In this document: piece after piece, positions 45,997 to 55,716 of the stretch
How the letters are laid out: each line of letters begins with the position of its first letter
Numbering within the stretch: position 1 is the stretch's first letter
Assembly: GCA_030427205.1 (NCBI GenBank)
Contig: JAUHXC010000015.1
Span: forward strand, 62,001 to 126,000
Direction of reading: 5' to 3'
DNA from: a bacterium
GTDB lineage: Bacteria; Myxococcota_A; Bradymonadia; UBA7976; UBA1532
Length of the DNA stretch: 64,000 nt
The notes under the pieces: model-generated
The model's input: the letters and a program-made list of their open reading frames with translations, nothing else
Told to the model about the DNA's origin: nothing
The model's database searches: none
Program-made: the position numbers and the translations under genes

Positions 45997-47937
45997 ATGT
46001 CCCGTCCCGTCCTGCTCGCGACCTTCGCCAACGATCGCTACGGCCCGACGACCGGCTATCTGCGCGATCTCGTCGGCGAGCGGCGGGCGATCGAGGCCGC
46101 GCTCGACCGCGGGCCGGTCGAGGTGGTGGTGCGGGGCAATGTCACCCTCGACGAGCTCTTCGATCTGTTCTCGCGGTATGGCGAGCGGCTGGCCGCGTGG
46201 CATCACGGCGGCCACGCCGAAGCCGACGCGCTCTTCCTCGAGACGACCGCGGGCACGCCCACCGCGGCGCGTATCGAGGGGCTCGCGGCGCGCATCGGCC
46301 AGCTCGGCCGGCTGCGGCTGCTGGTGCTCAACGGCTGCACGACCGGGCCGCAGGTCGAGACGCTGCGCGATCACACCCCCGCGGCGATCGTCGCCACCGA
46401 TCGGGCGATCGTCGACGCGGCGGCGCGCGACTTCGCCGAGCGGCTGTACCGCGATCTGGCGGCGGGCCGCACCACCGCCGAGGCCTTCGCCAGCGCGGCG
46501 AGCCGGGTCGAGAGCGCCGTCGAGGGCCCGAGCCGCCTGCTGCGCCCCGGCGCGACCGTCGCGACGGCGCGGCCCTGGCGCCTGCATGCCCACCCCGATC
46601 ACCCCGAGGCGGCCGACTGGCGGCTGACCGATGCCCCAGCGCCGGGCGCGCGTCGGCTGTGGCTGCTGGCCGGGCTGGTCGCGGCGCTGCTGCTCGCTGG
46701 CGTCGCCCTGTGGCCCGACGGGCGCGACGCCGGGCCGAGCTGTACCCCCGGCCGTGAAGCGTGCGACGGCGCCGACGACGACTGCGACGCGATCATCGAC
46801 GAGGGGGCGGCGTGCACGGCCTTCGGTACTGGCGCCGTCTGGGGCGAGGCCCGCTGCGTCGAGGGGGCGTGCCAGATGGCATCCTGCCCCGCCGGATGGC
46901 ATGACATCGACGGCATGTATGGCACCGGCTGCGAGTATGCCTGCGATCCCATCGGCGAAGAGTCGTGCAATGCCATCGACGATGACTGCGATGGCACCGT
47001 CGACGAAGGCTTCGCCGGCTGCGACCTGCGCTGCGACGGGATCGACGACGACGGCGACGGGCGCAGCGACGAGGGCTGCCCTCTCACCCGCTGCGGGCCC
47101 GAGCGCGCGGGGCATGATCCGGTGCCGCCGTGCAACGGCTGCCCCGATGGGATCGAGGTGCCGGCGGGCTGGGTCTGCATCCCGCCGGGTGAGGCCGAGC
47201 TGGGCTCTCCACCGCGCCGGGTGGACATCGAGCGCCCGTTCTTGATGATGAGCACGGAGCTGACCCGCGGTCGCTGGGCAGAGATCGCCCGGCGGGCGAA
47301 CGCGGGCGCCCGACCAAGCTTCGATCACTGCGCCGCCGAGTCGGACGACCTGTGCCCGGTCGACCGGGTCAGCTGGCTCGACAGCGTATGGTTCGCCAAC
47401 GCGCTCTCCGGAACCGCGGGACTCGATCCATGCTACCCGCCGACCCTGCTCGCCGGGTGCGTCGGAGATCCGGGCGGCGGCTGCCCGCCCGACCGCTTCA
47501 CCTGCGTCGCACGCTACGGCCGGCGAGGCCCGCGAGATGTGTTCACCTGCAGCCGCGCCGCGAGCGAGCGCCTGCGAGACATCGACTTCGAGTGCACCGG
47601 ATACCGTCTTCCGACAGCCGACGAATGGGAGTACGCCGCGCGGGCGGGCGAGTCGGGCCGCGCGCCGACGGCGCTTGCGGAGATGGCATGGTCGGCCCGA
47701 ACCGCGGGCCTGCGCACCCGCCCCGTCGGCGGTCGCGCTGCGAATACCTGGGGCCTCCACGACATGCTCGGAAACGTCGCCGAGCCGGTTCACGGCCCGC
47801 GCTACGAGCATCGGGGGGGCGACATCCGGATCGAACCCGACCGGCTGGAGTTCGCGACGACCGGCAGCGAGGATCGCACCTACCGCATGCACCGCTGGGG
47901 CCTGCGCTTGGTGCGCGACCTGCCCGGCGGCGGCTGA
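45997..47937 (+). CDS. CHAT-protease / MopE-repeat / FGE-sulfatase membrane protein 1
   Basis: The protein has 646 residues. The N-terminal CHAT-type caspase-like domain has catalytic His73 (HHGGHA) and Cys114 (LVLNGCTTG). One membrane segment follows (about 221-241). Then come Cys/Asp-rich MopE-like repeats (CDGADDDCDAIIDEG, CNAIDDDCDGTVDEGF, GIDDDGDGRSDEGC), probably calcium-binding. The C-terminal part (about 385-640) is an FGE-sulfatase (SUMF1) domain: PAGWVCIPPG, STELTRGRWAEIA, CTGYRLPTADEWEYAARAG, GLHDMLGNVAEPV. The CHAT part is expected in the cytosol and the rest outside, which suggests transmembrane signalling. It is paralogous to the next gene. Confidence 0.8.
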   Translation: MSRPVLLATFANDRYGPTTGYLRDLVGERRAIEAALDRGPVEVVVRGNVTLDELFDLFSRYGERLAAWHHGGHAEADALFLETTAGTPTAARIEGLAARIGQLGRLRLLVLNGCTTGPQVETLRDHTPAAIVATDRAIVDAAARDFAERLYRDLAAGRTTAEAFASAASRVESAVEGPSRLLRPGATVATARPWRLHAHPDHPEAADWRLTDAPAPGARRLWLLAGLVAALLLAGVALWPDGRDAGPSCTPGREACDGADDDCDAIIDEGAACTAFGTGAVWGEARCVEGACQMASCPAGWHDIDGMYGTGCEYACDPIGEESCNAIDDDCDGTVDEGFAGCDLRCDGIDDDGDGRSDEGCPLTRCGPERAGHDPVPPCNGCPDGIEVPAGWVCIPPGEAELGSPPRRVDIERPFLMMSTELTRGRWAEIARRANAGARPSFDHCAAESDDLCPVDRVSWLDSVWFANALSGTAGLDPCYPPTLLAGCVGDPGGGCPPDRFTCVARYGRRGPRDVFTCSRAASERLRDIDFECTGYRLPTADEWEYAARAGESGRAPTALAEMAWSARTAGLRTRPVGGRAANTWGLHDMLGNVAEPVHGPRYEHRGGDIRIEPDRLEFATTGSEDRTYRMHRWGLRLVRDLPGGG

Positions 47938-47944
47938 CGGGTGA

Positions 47945-47973
47945 TTGTCGCCGGTGTTTGACCGGGATACCGT
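47945..47973 (+). promoter_or_regulatory. Promoter of CHAT gene 2
   Basis: TTGTCG (47945-47950), a 17-nt spacer and TACCGT (47968-47973) lie 9 nt before the ATG at 47983, leaving a leader of only a few bases. The second CHAT gene therefore has its own promoter although it follows the first by 45 nt. Confidence 0.55.
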
Positions 47974-47982
47974 ATCGGGGAC

Positions 47983-50139
47983 ATGAGCACGCCGCCCGAA
48001 CCCACGCCCGACGAGACGCAGGCGGCCCCGCCCGAGCCCGAGCCCGAGCCTCCAGCCGAGGGGCCGCCCGCGCCCGACACCCCGGCCCCGCCAGCCTTCG
48101 TCGTCGCCGACGGCCAGCCGGTCTTCGTGCTGGCCTTCGCCAACGATCGCTACGGCCCGACCACCGGCTACCTGCGCGACCTCGTCGCCGAGCAGCGGGC
48201 CATCGAGAAGGCGCTGATCCCGGCGGCGGTGCACTTCGTCGCCCGCTCGAACGTCACCCGCGACGACCTCTACGATACCCTCGCCCGGCACAACGACCGG
48301 ATCGTCGGCTTCCACTACGGCGGCCACGCCACCGAGAGCGTGCTGATGCTCGAGGACGACGCCGGTCGGCCCTCGGCGGCGCGCATCGAGGGGCTCGCCG
48401 GCCGGCTGGCGCAGCTGCCGCGGCTGTCGCTGGTGGTGCTCAACGGCTGCAGCACGTCGGCGCAGGTCGATGTGCTGCGCGAGAAGTGCAGCGCGCCGGT
48501 GATCGCCACGGATCAGGCCATCGTCGACGCGGTCGCCCGCGACTTCGCCCAGCGCTTCTACGCCGATCTGGCGGCCGATCGCTCCATCGGCGAGGCCTTC
48601 GACAGCGCGGTGAGCGCCATCGAAGCCACGGTGGACTCGCCCGAGGCCACCCACCGCTCGGCGGAGCCGTCGGCGGCGCAGACCCGCATGCTGCGGCCGG
48701 CGGAGCACATGACCGAAGGCGGCTGGCCCTGGCGCCTGTACGCCCCGCCGACCCGGGCCGAATCCCTCACCTGGCGGATCTCCCACGCGGTCGCGCCGCC
48801 GCCCGCGCCGCGCTGGCCGCTGGCCCTGGCGGCGGCGGTGATCGTCGCGGCGCTGGCCGGGTGGGCGTGGGTGGCGACCGGCGACGACTGCGCGGCCTCG
48901 AGCGAGCTGTGCAACGGGCGCGACGACGACTGCGACGGCCGGGTCGACGAGGCGGCGGCGATGTGCGGGCCGAGCGGGCTGGGGCAGATCTGGGGCGCGG
49001 GCCGCTGCGTGGGCGGCGCGTGCGTGATGGGCGCCTGCCCCGACGGCTGGCACGACCTCGACGGCGAGTATGCCACCGGGTGCGAGTATCGCTGCACGCC
49101 ATCCGCCGAGGTGTGCAACGCCGCCGACGATGACTGCGATGGCATCGCCGACGAAGGCTTCGACGGCTGCGACGCGCACTGCGACGGGATCGACAGCGAC
49201 GGCGACGGGCGCAGCGACGAGGGCTGCGCCGCGGTGCGCTGCGGCCCCGAGCGCGGCGACGGGCCGGCGGTGCCGCCGTGCAATGGCTGCCCCGATGGCG
49301 TCGAGGTGCCCGCCGGCTGGGTCTGTATTCCGCCGGGTGAGGACGCCCTGCCGCAGACGTGGACCCACCGGGATGTCATGCAGCGGTCGACCCGCACCCG
49401 CTCGTACTGGCCGCCGCGCGGCGCTCGAGAGCCGATCACGGTCCCCCACCCGCTGCTCATGCGAGCGACCGAGGTCACCCAGGCCGAGTGGGCGGCGGGG
49501 GCGCCCGGCGCCGGGCGCGAGGTCTCGCCCTCACGCAATCGCTGCACCGGCGGCGAGGGGCGCTGCCCGGTCGAGCAGGTGAGCTGGTTCGAGGCGGCCG
49601 CCTTCGCCAACGGCGCCGCCCGCGCGGCCGGGCTGCCGGCGTGCTACGACGACGGGGCGCTGCGCCGCTGCCTGGCCATCAATCACTGCCACGCGCCCAA
49701 CGTGTGTCCCACATTGCACGCCGAGATCGCGTGGTGCGAGGGCGAGGGCCTCGACGCGCTGCGCCGCTCGGCGGCGGCGTGCACCGGCGTGCGCCTGCCG
49801 ACCCACGGCGAGTGGCGCTACGCCCTGCGCGCGGGCCGGGATACGCGCTACGTCGGTGGCGATACGCAGCGGGCGCTGTTCGCCGCGGCGTGGTACGGCG
49901 ATCGGGGCAAGATCTGGGGCCAGCCGGTGGCCGGGCTCGCGCCGAACCGCTGGGGGATCTACGACATTCAGGGCAACGTGACCGAGTGGCTGCACGACGC
50001 GCCGACCGGCGTGCGCGGCTGCTCGGCGCGCACGCCGCGCAAGCTGTGCCCCGACAGCTACCTCGAGCCGATGCGGGCCTTCGAGCGGCCGTATACGGTC
50101 GGCATCCGGCTCGTGCGGCCGCTGCCGTCGGCGCCGTAG
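47983..50139 (+). CDS. CHAT-protease / MopE-repeat / FGE-sulfatase membrane protein 2
   Basis: The protein has 718 residues. It has a Pro/Glu-rich N-terminal extension of about 40 residues absent from its paralogue. The CHAT domain shares FANDRYGPTTGYLRDLV exactly with protein 1 and has His115 (YGGHA) and Cys156 (VVLNGCSTS). A membrane segment (about 270-292) is followed by MopE-like repeats (CNGRDDDCDGRVDEA, CNAADDDCDGIADEGF, GIDSDGDGRSDEGC). The FGE-sulfatase domain has PAGWVCIPPGE, RATEVTQAEWAAG, CTGVRLPTHGEWRYALRAG and GIYDIQGNVTEWLHD. The two proteins probably recognise different external ligands; function inferred. Confidence 0.8.
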   Translation: MSTPPEPTPDETQAAPPEPEPEPPAEGPPAPDTPAPPAFVVADGQPVFVLAFANDRYGPTTGYLRDLVAEQRAIEKALIPAAVHFVARSNVTRDDLYDTLARHNDRIVGFHYGGHATESVLMLEDDAGRPSAARIEGLAGRLAQLPRLSLVVLNGCSTSAQVDVLREKCSAPVIATDQAIVDAVARDFAQRFYADLAADRSIGEAFDSAVSAIEATVDSPEATHRSAEPSAAQTRMLRPAEHMTEGGWPWRLYAPPTRAESLTWRISHAVAPPPAPRWPLALAAAVIVAALAGWAWVATGDDCAASSELCNGRDDDCDGRVDEAAAMCGPSGLGQIWGAGRCVGGACVMGACPDGWHDLDGEYATGCEYRCTPSAEVCNAADDDCDGIADEGFDGCDAHCDGIDSDGDGRSDEGCAAVRCGPERGDGPAVPPCNGCPDGVEVPAGWVCIPPGEDALPQTWTHRDVMQRSTRTRSYWPPRGAREPITVPHPLLMRATEVTQAEWAAGAPGAGREVSPSRNRCTGGEGRCPVEQVSWFEAAAFANGAARAAGLPACYDDGALRRCLAINHCHAPNVCPTLHAEIAWCEGEGLDALRRSAAACTGVRLPTHGEWRYALRAGRDTRYVGGDTQRALFAAAWYGDRGKIWGQPVAGLAPNRWGIYDIQGNVTEWLHDAPTGVRGCSARTPRKLCPDSYLEPMRAFERPYTVGIRLVRPLPSAP

Positions 50140-50150
50140 CCCCGACGGGT

Positions 50151-52877
50151 TCAGGGCCGCGCCGGCAGTGCGGGCCGCGCGGGCCGCGGCGGCAGCGGCT
50201 TGGCCCCGAACAGCTCGATCGGTGGCAACCCCCGGGCCCGACGCCACGCCTGCAGGCGGGCGAAGTCGGCGTCGAACGCGGTGGTCTCTTCGCGGGACTC
50301 GTCGATGGCGTCGTCCCAGTCGTCGGCGTCCCCCGGGCCGAGCTCGATGCGCCGCTGGGCCTCGGCCTTGCTGATGCGCCCCATCTTGTACAGCCGGTAG
50401 TTGTCGAGGATGACCCCCAGGCCCGGGTTGCGATCGGGGCTGCGCCAGTCCATACGGGCCGACTGCGCGGCGCCGGGCGCGTCGTCGGGGTTGACCTCGG
50501 GCGGGAAGCTGCGCGGGCGCGCGGTGTACGGGGTGAGGTCGGGCTCGCCGGTGAAGCAGTCCCACAGCGGCATCGCGCTGGCGTCGGGGCGGCCGATGGG
50601 CGGCACGCCGAGGATGCGGTTGACGGTGGTGATGATCGAGAGGAAGGAGCCGTGCACGTGGCTGACGTGCCCCCGGCGGACCCACGGGCCGGCGACGAGC
50701 AGCCCCGAGCGGTGGCCGTCGACGTGGTCTTCGCAGCCCTGGGTATCGTCCTGCACGACGATGACCACCGACGTGCGCCAGTAGTCCGACGCGGCGAGGG
50801 CCTCGATGATCAGGCCCATGGCGTAGTCGTTGTCGGCGACCATCGACTCCGGGGTCGGCCGGCCGGGGTCGGTGCCGTTGGTATGGTCGTTGGGCAGCAA
50901 GACATAGCTGAACGCCGGCAGCCGGCCGGCCTCGATGGTCGTGGCGATGTAATGGCGGGCCTTGGCCTCGTCGGTGACGCTGTAGTTGGTGACCGGCCCG
51001 CCGGGCCAGGCGGCGTCGGCGAGGCGCACCACGCTGCCGCCGCTGGCGAGCGGGGCGAACATGCCGACGATCTCGCCGAAGATGCGGATGTCGACGCCGT
51101 TGTCGGCCAGGTGGCTGAAGACGTTGCCCTTGTCGGGGATGGCCGGCGGCGTGATCTGATAGCCGCCGAAGCGATCGGTGCGGGTCTTCTCGGCCCAGAT
51201 GCGCTCGACGTATTCGGTCATGTGGGCCGCGGTCAGGAAGATGTGCCCCTGATCGCTGTTGGCGACTTCGGTGTAGAAGTTGTCGAGCAGGCAGAACTCG
51301 CGGGCGACGGCGTGGGCGTTGGGGGTGAAGGCTTCGCCCCAGCGCAGGTTGGCCGGGTCGGCGGCGACGTCCGGGTCGTCGAGGTCGCCGAAGACGCAGT
51401 CGAAGGTCTTGTTCTCCTTGACGATGAGGATGACATGCTCGATGGGTGATGCCATGTCGGGCCGGGTCGGGATCGGGAAGCGGCCCTCGTCGCAGGCATA
51501 AGGGAAGACGGTGGACGGCCGGGCATAGCCCGCGCGGGCGGTGGCGGTGGTCTCGGCCAGATCGATGGCGTCGAGGCTGATGGCGCTCATGGTGCCCGCC
51601 AGCCGCTGCTTGACCCCCTGCCCTTCGTTGGGCCCCGCGCCGCTGCCTTTGCCTTCGACGCTGATCAGCGCCCGTTGCCCGGGCACGAGCGCCAGATCAG
51701 TGGGATACCACGGCGTGGGCAGCGCGCCGAGCAGCGTCATGTCATCGGCGTCGAAGACCGAGATGGCGTTGTCGGCGCCGCGGCTGGCATACAGCCGGCC
51801 CGTCCCGGCCTCATAGGCCAGCGCGTTGACGTTGGAGTTGGGCAGCGGCGCCCCCTCGGCGTCGGTCCAGTCATCGCCGGCGGCGGGGGTCCAGCCGATC
51901 ACCTCGTCGGTGAGCGGGTCGATGGTGAGGATGGCATCGGCGCCGGAGACCGCGGCCCACAGGCGGGTGCCTTCGGGATCGGCCACCATGCCCGCCGGCG
52001 AGGTGGGCGCGGCGATGGAGCCGCTCATGGTCCAGGTGTCGCCGTCGACGACGTGGATCACCTCGCCGGCCAGATCGCTGATGTAGAGCCGCTCGGTGCC
52101 CGGCAGGCGCACGACGTCCCACAGCGCGCCGGGCAGGTCGAGGCGGCGGGTGACCTGCAGCGTCGCGGTGTCGACCTCGACGAGCGCGCCGCCTTCGAAG
52201 AGCGCGACGTAGAGCCGCCCCGCGTCGGCGGAGAGCGCCATGCCCGCCGGGTAGCCGTCGACGACCACGCCCTCGGGCTCGCCGACGGTGCCGTCTTCGA
52301 GCACCGGGAAGCGATCGACCCGCTCGGCGTCGCCGGCGGAGGCATAGACCGCGCGGCCTTCGGGGGCCACCGCCAGCCCGAAGTGCGCTTCGTCGCGCTG
52401 CACCGTCTGCACGATCTCGTGGGTATCGAGCGCGACCACCACCAGGGCGCGGTCGTCGCGGCTGGCGCTGCTGACCCAGGCCACCCGCCCGCGCGGATCG
52501 GCCGCGACGCTGGTGGGGAAGCCTTCGATGCGCACGCTGGGCCCCGCGGCCCGAGCGATGCGCCCGCCGGGGGTCAGGTAGCCGCCGTCGTCGAGCGGGC
52601 CCACCGGGCGGCGGGCCTCGGCGGGCGCCACCGGCGCGGGGCACGGCGGCAGCGGCGGCCCGTCGGGCATGGCATCGGGCATGGCACCCATGGCATCTGG
52701 AATGGCATCCACCATGGCATCAGGAGTGCCACCCATGGCATCTGACATAACATCCGGAATGGCATCCAACATGGCATCCATGGCATCGTCCGCGCCCGTC
52801 TGCCCGTCGTCACAGCCGACGGCGAATGCAGCGGCGACGGCCAGCAGAGCGATGGCGGTGCGTCTCGATGGGCCCAT
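50151..52877 (-). CDS. Lipoprotein with YncE-type propeller and phosphoesterase (alkaline-phosphatase-like) domain
   Basis: The protein has 908 residues with GGAGGACTC before the ATG. The lipobox is FAVGC (Cys22), followed by a DAM/DAI/PDAMPD low-complexity linker. Residues of about 100-430 form a seven-bladed YncE-like propeller (VWDVVRLPGTERLYISDLAGEVIHVVDGDTW, MVADPEGTRLWAAVSG). Residues of about 455-790 are a phosphoesterase domain of the phospholipase C/acid phosphatase group. It has EHVILIVKENKTFDCVFGDL, FCLLDNFYTEVANSDQGH, FSYVLLPNDHTNGTDPG, VIVVQDDTQGCEDHVDGHRSG and SFLSIITTVNRILGVPP. Likely an outer-membrane-anchored phosphatase or phospholipase. The C-terminal tail is PRPARPALPARP. 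Confidence 0.85.
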   Translation of the reverse strand: MGPSRRTAIALLAVAAAFAVGCDDGQTGADDAMDAMLDAIPDVMSDAMGGTPDAMVDAIPDAMGAMPDAMPDGPPLPPCPAPVAPAEARRPVGPLDDGGYLTPGGRIARAAGPSVRIEGFPTSVAADPRGRVAWVSSASRDDRALVVVALDTHEIVQTVQRDEAHFGLAVAPEGRAVYASAGDAERVDRFPVLEDGTVGEPEGVVVDGYPAGMALSADAGRLYVALFEGGALVEVDTATLQVTRRLDLPGALWDVVRLPGTERLYISDLAGEVIHVVDGDTWTMSGSIAAPTSPAGMVADPEGTRLWAAVSGADAILTIDPLTDEVIGWTPAAGDDWTDAEGAPLPNSNVNALAYEAGTGRLYASRGADNAISVFDADDMTLLGALPTPWYPTDLALVPGQRALISVEGKGSGAGPNEGQGVKQRLAGTMSAISLDAIDLAETTATARAGYARPSTVFPYACDEGRFPIPTRPDMASPIEHVILIVKENKTFDCVFGDLDDPDVAADPANLRWGEAFTPNAHAVAREFCLLDNFYTEVANSDQGHIFLTAAHMTEYVERIWAEKTRTDRFGGYQITPPAIPDKGNVFSHLADNGVDIRIFGEIVGMFAPLASGGSVVRLADAAWPGGPVTNYSVTDEAKARHYIATTIEAGRLPAFSYVLLPNDHTNGTDPGRPTPESMVADNDYAMGLIIEALAASDYWRTSVVIVVQDDTQGCEDHVDGHRSGLLVAGPWVRRGHVSHVHGSFLSIITTVNRILGVPPIGRPDASAMPLWDCFTGEPDLTPYTARPRSFPPEVNPDDAPGAAQSARMDWRSPDRNPGLGVILDNYRLYKMGRISKAEAQRRIELGPGDADDWDDAIDESREETTAFDADFARLQAWRRARGLPPIELFGAKPLPPRPARPALPARP
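52669..52795. repeat. ATGGCATC short repeat cluster in the lipoprotein linker
   Basis: About eight copies of ATGGCATC occur within about 130 bp, with a few variants between. On the coding (minus) strand they read GATGCCAT and encode the DAM/DAI linker after the lipobox. This stretch is much less G+C-rich than its surroundings. Confidence 0.75.
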
Positions 52878-52914
52878 GAGTCCTCCGGGGGCGCGCGGCG
52901 GATGCGAGCCGCTG

Positions 52915-53766
52915 TCAGGCCAGCCCCAGCTGGCGCATCACCAGCTTCTCGCGCAGGCCCTCGGGCAGCAGGCGCACCAGCTCGACCTGCCGGGCGTCGG
53001 CGCCGGCGACGTAGCGCCGCTTGGGGCTGGCGTCGGTGAGCGCCCGCTCGATGGTGCCCACCACCCGCTCCATGGGGTTGACCTTCTGCAGGAAGTCGCC
53101 GTTGATGCGCCGCGCTTCGACGATCATGTCGGCGTAGAGCGCCTTGTGGGTCTCGTCGAGCCCTTCGAGCACCTCGCTGCCCACGTCGGCCCCCTTGCGC
53201 CAGGCCGCGGTCGCATAGGCCCCGACGTTGATGACGCTCACCGAGATGCCCTGCTCGATGAGCTCGAGCCGCAGCGCGGTGGTCAGGGCCTCGAGGGCGA
53301 ACTTGCTGGCGCAGTAGCCGCCGGCGATGGGGAAGGAGATGCGCCCGGCCATCGAGCTGATGTTGATCACCCGCCCGCGGGCGGCGCGCAGCAGCGGCAG
53401 GGCCGCCTGGGTGACCGCCATCGCGCCGAAGACGTTGACGTCGAAGAGCTTGCGCAGCTCGTCGAGCGGCAGCACTTCGAGCGGCACCTCGGCGAAGATG
53501 CCGGCGTTGTTGACCACCGCGTCGAGCCGGCCGGCCTCGCGTTCGATTTGCGCGAGCACCGCCTCGATGTGCGCGCCGATCGTCACGTCGAGCTTCACCG
53601 GCGACAGCGCGCCGGCGCAGCCCTCGGCGTCGGCCGCGAGCGACTCGCCGTCGGCCTCTTTGCGCACGCCGGCGTAGACCCGCCAGCCGCCGCGGGCCAG
53701 GTGCAACGCGGTCTCGCGTCCGATACCGCTCGAGGCACCGGTCAACAGCACGATCTTCGCCGCCAT
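52915..53766 (-). CDS. Classical short-chain dehydrogenase/reductase
   Basis: The protein has 283 residues from the ATG at 53766; the open frame upstream is without homology. Motifs: TGASSGIG (dinucleotide binding), VVNNAGIF, the catalytic Ser in INISSMAG and YCASK with catalytic Tyr and Lys. It is cytosolic and likely NADP-dependent. The substrate is unknown. It is probably monocistronic: 37 nt separate its stop from the start of the phosphoesterase gene on the same strand, and the hybrid kinase is divergent. Confidence 0.9.
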   Translation of the reverse strand: MAAKIVLLTGASSGIGRETALHLARGGWRVYAGVRKEADGESLAADAEGCAGALSPVKLDVTIGAHIEAVLAQIEREAGRLDAVVNNAGIFAEVPLEVLPLDELRKLFDVNVFGAMAVTQAALPLLRAARGRVINISSMAGRISFPIAGGYCASKFALEALTTALRLELIEQGISVSVINVGAYATAAWRKGADVGSEVLEGLDETHKALYADMIVEARRINGDFLQKVNPMERVVGTIERALTDASPKRRYVAGADARQVELVRLLPEGLREKLVMRQLGLA

Positions 53767-53899
53767 CGGGACGCTCCCCTGACATCTCCCCCCAGGGTCG
53801 CAGTCCACCGCTTCGTGGGGGCGGCTGTCAATCGGGGAGCCCCCGGAGGGCCCCGCACGGACCCCATGTGCCGGCCATCGACCCATCGCCGCGCTCGCC

Positions 53900-53928
53900 T
53901 TGTCTGGTCAGGTCCTTTGCCGTACGCT
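53900..53928 (+). promoter_or_regulatory. Sigma-70-type promoter of the hybrid kinase gene
   Basis: TTGTCT (53900-53905), a 17-nt spacer and TACGCT (53923-53928). The ATG at 53964 follows after 35 nt with GAGGAG as ribosome binding site. Confidence 0.6.
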
Positions 53929-53963
53929 CTACCCCGTAGTACGGCGATCGAGGAGTCCCGCCG

Positions 53964-55685
<1,722 letters not shown>

Positions 55686-55716
55686 CGCTCTGCCCAGCAG
55701 CCTCAGCGCGGCCGCG

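Noticed and set aside
52669-52795. ATGGCATC cluster considered as an iterated protein-binding or recombination site
   Set aside because: The copies are explained by the DAM/DAI amino-acid repeat of the lipoprotein linker on the coding strand. Spacing is irregular and set by codons.
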